A stretch of 8,311 nucleotides of DNA, taken from assembly GCA_024644425.1 (NCBI GenBank), contig JAHELA010000038.1, positions 3,254 to 11,564 on the forward strand, read 5' to 3'. Made by a program: the position numbers and the translations under genes. The stretch is from Nitrosomonadaceae bacterium. Lineage in GTDB: Bacteria; Pseudomonadota; Gammaproteobacteria; Burkholderiales; Nitrosomonadaceae. A model generated the notes under the pieces. That model had not been told where the DNA came from and searched no databases. It saw only the letters and a program-made list of their open reading frames with translations. Of the stretch, positions 5,714-8,311 are shown one piece after another; positions within the stretch are counted from its first letter, which is position 1, and every line of letters starts with the position of its first letter.

Positions 5714-8311
5714 CTATCCGCTATTTCTCAACCAGCCAGCAACACCATTTATAGTAAGATGGATTGCAAGTTTTATTGCATCAGCAGTATCTCCCGAACG
5801 ATAACGACGCAACAATTCGACTTGAAGATGATTTAATGGATCAATGTATGGGATACGGTTACGGATACTACGTGCAAGGGTAGGATTATCTTGTAGTAGT
5901 TCAGTGTTATTCGTTATAGCATACAGCCACTTTACACTACTGTCCCATTCTACTTGAATGCGATTAAAAATTTCTTCGCGCAACTTGATGTCTGTAACTA
6001 ATTCGGCATAACGTGACGCAATGCCCATATCTGTCTTTGCTAGCACCATATCCATATTGGATAGAAGTGTTTGCATGAACGGCCAAGTTTGGTACATTTT
6101 TTGAAGTAGTCCTAGCCCTTTCTCACCTTGACCTTCACGCCGAACAAATGCTTCTACAGCCGAACCAAATCCATACCAACCAGGGATCGTAGCCCGATTT
6201 ACACTCCAGCTAAAACCCCAGGGTATTGCACGTAAATCCTCGATAAGATTAGATTTCGTGCGTGATGATGGTCTGCTACCAATAAGTAACTCAGAAATTT
6301 CGCGAATTGGTGTAGATTCCTGAAAATAACGCTCAAAGCCAGGTGTTTCATAGACTAGGTTGCGGTATGCGGCGAATGCATCTGATGACAAAGACTCAAT
6401 AGCCTGAAAATAATTGTCAGTACTTTCTCTTGAGATATCATGGTTTAAGAGAGTAGCTTCGATAGTGGCTGACACCAATGTCTCAAGATTACGACGCCCT
6501 ATTTCTGGGTCAGAATATTTGCTGCTTATGACTTCTCCCTGCTCTGTGATGCGTATCTGGCCATTAACACTACCTGGCGGTTGAGCTAGTATTGCCTGAT
6601 AACTTGGTCCACCCCCACGCCCAACTGTGCCACCGCGTCCATGGAACAAGCGTAATTTGATCTTGTGTCTAGAAAAGACCTTAGTCAGTTCGGTTTCAGC
6701 CTTATACAGCTCCCAATTAGCGGTAATGAAACCTCCATCCTTGTTGCTATCAGAATAGCCTAACATTACTTCTTGCATGTCACCACGCGAACTCAACAAC
6801 TTGCGATAATATGGAAGCGAAAGTAATTCATCCATTATGGTGCCGCAACTGCGCAAGTCATTTATTGTTTCAAACAATGGGATGATATTAAGATATAAAC
6901 AGGGAGATTTTCCTGCCTGCAGCAATCCAGCTTCTTTAAGTAAAAGTGCAGTTTCCAGTACATCAGAAACGCTAGCCGTTTTTGAAATTATATAATTTGG
7001 CAATGCAGAATGACCAAATCGTTGTTGAATTTCCGCTATCATTTGTATGATGCGAAGTTCTTTCTGGGTAACTTTGGAATACTTCAGATATGGTGAGAAC
7101 AGTGGACGTGGATTGCTGATTTCGTCTAGCGTCCATTGAACACGTTCAGACTCGGGCAATTCAGCGTAGCCTCTGCGAAGTGCGCTGTATTCATACAATT
7201 CTGCCACTACTTGTTCATGTACATTGCTGTGTTGTCGAACATCTAATGATGCTAGATGGAAACCAAATACCTCTGCAGCGCGTCGTAGGTGACGTAACGA
7301 TCCAGAAGCTAAACAATCTGATTTATGTTGTTTCAGCGAGTTGATAATTATATCGAGATCACGGATAAATTCGGTGCTTTTCTCATATGGCTTTGCAGAA
7401 CGAACCGGACGCCGTTGTGTGACGGTATGGCCGAATTGTTTGCTAGTAGCAGCAAGACGCGCATAGATGCCAATCAAGGCGCGCCTATAAGGTTCGTCAA
7501 CACGACTTATAGCGCGATCAGGCGAAGTTGCAGCCAACTCTTCTAGTTCTTCACTCGCTTTTATCCAACGTGTAGATAGACTCAATGTGCGACCAATTTG
7601 GTGCGTCTCGCCCATGTAAAAATCCAGAACAAGAGCAGATTGACGCTCAGCCGCACTTAGCATGGTTTGATCGCTAACAAATGGATTCCCGTCCCGATCC
7701 CCGCCTATCCAGCTACCCATTCGCAAAAAAGGTGGGATGTGAGGGAGTTTCTTTCCCATACGCTGTTCAAGCAGATCTTCGATTTCTGCGTAGAGGCGAG
7801 GTACCTCAGTAAGAAAGGTATGCTCATAATAGGATAAGCCATTTTTGATCTCATCATCCACTGATAAACGCTCAGAACGGAGCATACGAGTTTGCCAAAG
7901 CGTCAAAATGGCACGACGCAAGCCCTCATCATTATTTTTTAATTCTTCGGGGGTAAGCTGTATTCGATCACGTTCGGTCAACAAGCGAGCAATGGTTAAC
8001 TGGCAATCAAGTATGCTTCTACGTTGTACTTCTGTAGGGTGAGCGGTTAAAACTGGAGATATTACTGCTTGAGCGAAAAATTCTGACATAACATTTTTAT
8101 CACAAGTTTCATCAGAAAAAACCCTATCTAGCGCCATTTCAATGCTGCCCTCCTGGGGTGGAGACCCGGCAAAAAGATGAACGCGTCGCCGCCTATTGTG
8201 ATGCATATCTTCTGCAATGTTGGAAAGCTGAGATAAGTAACTGAATGCTCTTACAACCGATACAGTGGCTTTGTTGCTCAAGTGATTAAGCATTGTATCA
8301 AGCTCATGACG
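5714..8311 (-). CDS. ppc: Phosphoenolpyruvate carboxylase, N-terminus beyond the window
   Basis: The enzyme carboxylates phosphoenolpyruvate with bicarbonate to oxaloacetate and phosphate, replenishing the citric acid cycle in the cytosol. The frame stays open to the right edge, and the first in-frame ATG (8293) is internal: LSNKATVSVVRAFSYLSQLS aligns with E. coli Ppc about 60 residues into that protein, so roughly 50-70 residues are missing. Numbering from that ATG, the catalytic histidine is H85 in VLTAHPTEVQRR, the lysine K518 in GYSDSNKDGG, and H551, R553 and R559 lie in LFHGRGGTVGRGGG, matching E. coli H138, K546, H579, R581 and R587. FLRMGSWIGGDRDGNP is the substrate-site region. A lysine in MVLAKTDMGIA and the Asn of the C-terminus match the aspartate-inhibition site, so feedback control is likely retained. 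The protein ends RNSG where most relatives have (Q/R)NTG. All motifs are intact; no frameshift is seen. Confidence 0.97.
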   Translation of the reverse strand, partial: RHELDTMLNHLSNKATVSVVRAFSYLSQLSNIAEDMHHNRRRRVHLFAGSPPQEGSIEMALDRVFSDETCDKNVMSEFFAQAVISPVLTAHPTEVQRRSILDCQLTIARLLTERDRIQLTPEELKNNDEGLRRAILTLWQTRMLRSERLSVDDEIKNGLSYYEHTFLTEVPRLYAEIEDLLEQRMGKKLPHIPPFLRMGSWIGGDRDGNPFVSDQTMLSAAERQSALVLDFYMGETHQIGRTLSLSTRWIKASEELEELAATSPDRAISRVDEPYRRALIGIYARLAATSKQFGHTVTQRRPVRSAKPYEKSTEFIRDLDIIINSLKQHKSDCLASGSLRHLRRAAEVFGFHLASLDVRQHSNVHEQVVAELYEYSALRRGYAELPESERVQWTLDEISNPRPLFSPYLKYSKVTQKELRIIQMIAEIQQRFGHSALPNYIISKTASVSDVLETALLLKEAGLLQAGKSPCLYLNIIPLFETINDLRSCGTIMDELLSLPYYRKLLSSRGDMQEVMLGYSDSNKDGGFITANWELYKAETELTKVFSRHKIKLRLFHGRGGTVGRGGGPSYQAILAQPPGSVNGQIRITEQGEVISSKYSDPEIGRRNLETLVSATIEATLLNHDISRESTDNYFQAIESLSSDAFAAYRNLVYETPGFERYFQESTPIREISELLIGSRPSSRTKSNLIEDLRAIPWGFSWSVNRATIPGWYGFGSAVEAFVRREGQGEKGLGLLQKMYQTWPFMQTLLSNMDMVLAKTDMGIASRYAELVTDIKLREEIFNRIQVEWDSSVKWLYAITNNTELLQDNPTLARSIRNRIPYIDPLNHLQVELLRRYRSGDTADAIKLAIHLTINGVAGWLRNSG

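Noticed and set aside
7325..7546. 73-aa + strand ORF inside the carboxylase gene
   Set aside because: It lies antisense to a strongly conserved coding region, has no recognisable domain or ribosome binding site, and is best explained as a shadow of the real frame.

Overview
The window looks like part of a chromosome from a moderately AT-rich proteobacterium, most likely a betaproteobacterium of the Nitrosomonas / ammonia-oxidiser kind. The guess rests on the bacterial-type phosphoenolpyruvate carboxylase, the UMF1-family transporter, and a periplasmic copper/cytochrome c pair of a sort I associate with that group. No gene here fixes the genus, so this is an inference.

Layout: (1) 1-1644, + strand: the 3' part of a membrane-anchored c-type cytochrome (two transmembrane segments, a CVVCH heme site, then a cysteine-free thioredoxin-like tail; the upstream part, possibly a CopD-like membrane domain, is outside the window). 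It is followed by an exported protein with a His-rich, probably metal-binding C-terminus. The two may form a copper/redox unit in the periplasm. (2) 1755-3086, - strand: a UMF1-family major facilitator transporter, convergent with the pair above. (3) 3087-5713: an AT-rich stretch of small accessory genes: an unrecognised 141-aa cytosolic protein, a small exported coiled-coil protein with an internal repeat, an orphan MqsA-like (YgiT zinc finger plus HTH) antitoxin on the - strand, a 42-codon open stretch directly upstream of it that may be the remnant of its toxin, a very AT-rich spacer, and a 72-aa SH3-like small protein. (4) 5714-8311, - strand: phosphoenolpyruvate carboxylase, whose N-terminus runs off the right edge.

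In function, carboxylase supplies oxaloacetate (anaplerosis), important in autotrophs and in organisms with an incomplete citric acid cycle; the cytochrome and His-rich proteins point to periplasmic electron transfer or copper handling; the central stretch looks like an accessory islet in which a toxin-antitoxin locus has partly decayed. No RNA gene, CRISPR array or intact mobile element was seen. The most interesting items are the toxin relic in front of the orphan antitoxin, the Cys-less thioredoxin-like tail on the cytochrome, and the two unrecognised genes at 3442-4302.
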